Shown in pieces: positions 12,866-13,244 of a DNA stretch of 13,244 bases. The notes beneath the pieces are model-generated. The model worked only from the letters and a program-made list of their open reading frames with translations, searched no databases and had not been told where the DNA came from. The stretch is from Planctomycetales bacterium (GTDB lineage Bacteria > Planctomycetota > SZUA-567). The stretch spans positions 1 through 13,244 of the forward strand of contig BNUQ01000054.1 of NCBI GenBank assembly GCA_025997475.1. The letters are read 5' to 3'. How positions within the stretch are numbered: the stretch's first letter is position 1; each line of letters opens with the position of its first letter. The translations under genes were made by a program, and so were the position numbers.

Positions 12866-13129
12866 ATGCGCGTCATCATCAAACTATTTCTGGCGATTTT
12901 ATTTGTCGGGTTACCGGCACACCCCGACGACGCGACAACAATTGCGCCGCGCGTGGTCGCCGCGACGGTGGGCGTGTATAGCGCCGTCGGCGACGCGGAC
13001 AAATACTACGGGAGCGGCGTCATCGTCTCGCCCGACGGCTATATTTTGACCGCGACCACCGCCGCGCCGGAAAACGCCGAGACCGTCGAGATTTATTTCG
13101 CCGACCATCGCCACGCCCCCGCCGTGTAG
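12866..13129 (+). pseudogene. HtrA-like serine protease, 5' fragment, catalytic His lost
   Basis: The first 87 residues start with a signal peptide (1-20, core IIKLFLAILFVGL) and enter a trypsin-like HtrA/DegP domain: TIAPRVVAATVGVY, then GSGVIVSPDGYILT (49-62), the block that normally continues N-x-H-V-V. Here it reads ATTAA, so the catalytic His is Thr65. The frame stops at 13127-13129, less than half way through the domain. The next part of the domain appears on the opposite strand beyond 13117. The start ATG is credible because the signal peptide begins at once, but it has no Shine-Dalgarno, only a heptamer array and seven As. The protein would be exported to the periplasm. It is either a pseudogene or an assembly break in a pseudoprotease gene. 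Confidence 0.75.
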
Positions 13130-13242
13130 GCGGTTTCGCCGATTGCCGGTCGGTCGCGGCGCAGACGCAAAAACGGCAAGTCGCGCAACGACGGGTCGCG
13201 CAGTTCGACTTTGAGGAGTGCGATTTCGAGTTCGGCGCGCGC
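13117..13242 (-). pseudogene. HtrA-like protease, next segment in inverted orientation
   Basis: Read on the minus strand from 13242, the codons give ARAELEIALLKVE, then RDLPFLRLRRDRPAIGETAYTAG. This matches the HtrA block that follows the His region: D-L-A-L-L-K-V, a Leu-rich strand and G-E-x-V-x-A-x-G-N-P. The catalytic Asp of D-L-A is Glu-Ile-Ala here, in keeping with the His lost in the plus-strand fragment. After TAG (13117) the match ends and the frame runs on antisense to the 5' fragment, to a stop at 13093-13095. The segment is cut by the window end on its N-terminal side. It has no start codon of its own in view. Confidence 0.6.
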
Positions 13243-13244
13243 GG

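Overview
This 13.2-kb window is from a flagellated, Gram-negative-type bacterium. The outer membrane is implied by a C-terminal-Phe porin, a heptose-bisphosphate phosphatase of LPS heptose synthesis and an RND-type periplasmic adaptor. Flagella are implied by an FlgM anti-sigma factor behind an excellent sigma-28 promoter. Coding DNA is GC-rich with a strong GCG/CGC bias, while the intergenic DNA is AT-rich and packed with repeats. I cannot fix the phylum. The mix (DUF1015 protein, divergent pyruvate kinase, STAS pair, EAL-HDOD protein) is housekeeping and signalling, and would suit a PVC-group or similar deep lineage. No phage, CRISPR or classical transposase gene is present.

Layout. 1-181: a possible structured RNA ending in a strong terminator. 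182-766 (-): unknown protein. 985-1515 (+): flgM as a complete one-gene unit (sigma-28 promoter, gene, bidirectional terminator). 1540-1944 (-): small Cys-rich lipoprotein. 2188-2736 (+): GNAT acetyltransferase. 2849-4342 (-): divergent pyruvate kinase. 4582-5121 (+): gmhB-type phosphatase. 5320-6714 (+): porin with terminator. 7249-7980 (-): two tandem STAS-domain proteins. 8097-9398 (-): DUF1015 protein. 9941-11221 (-): EAL-HDOD signalling protein. 11521-12603 (-): RND membrane-fusion protein. 12866-13244: a degenerate HtrA-like protease gene that appears to be broken by an inversion.

The most unusual content is between the genes. (1) Nearly every intergenic gap holds tandem arrays of 7-bp units (for example CAACTTT, CAATTAA, AATTACG, CTAAACT, AGTGGGC). 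In seven places two arrays face each other as inverted arms around a unique spacer. Four of these carry the octamer AAACTCCA at the inner edge of an arm. The arrays touch genes directly: they supply the stop codons and last residues of three proteins, and they sit where a Shine-Dalgarno would be for two others. (2) Two ~311-bp hairpin-rich elements with 18-20-bp inverted ends lie as direct repeats around the STAS/DUF1015 block. Each contains a 161-bp inner foldback element, inserted at a different position and in opposite orientation, which shows that the inner element moved independently. (3) A pair of REP-like hairpins with TAC loops lies at 11401-11470.

The genes do not form one pathway. 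FlgM, the STAS pair and the EAL-HDOD protein suggest motility and stress/c-di-GMP control. GmhB, the porin and the adaptor belong to the cell envelope. Pyruvate kinase belongs to glycolysis, if it is still active.
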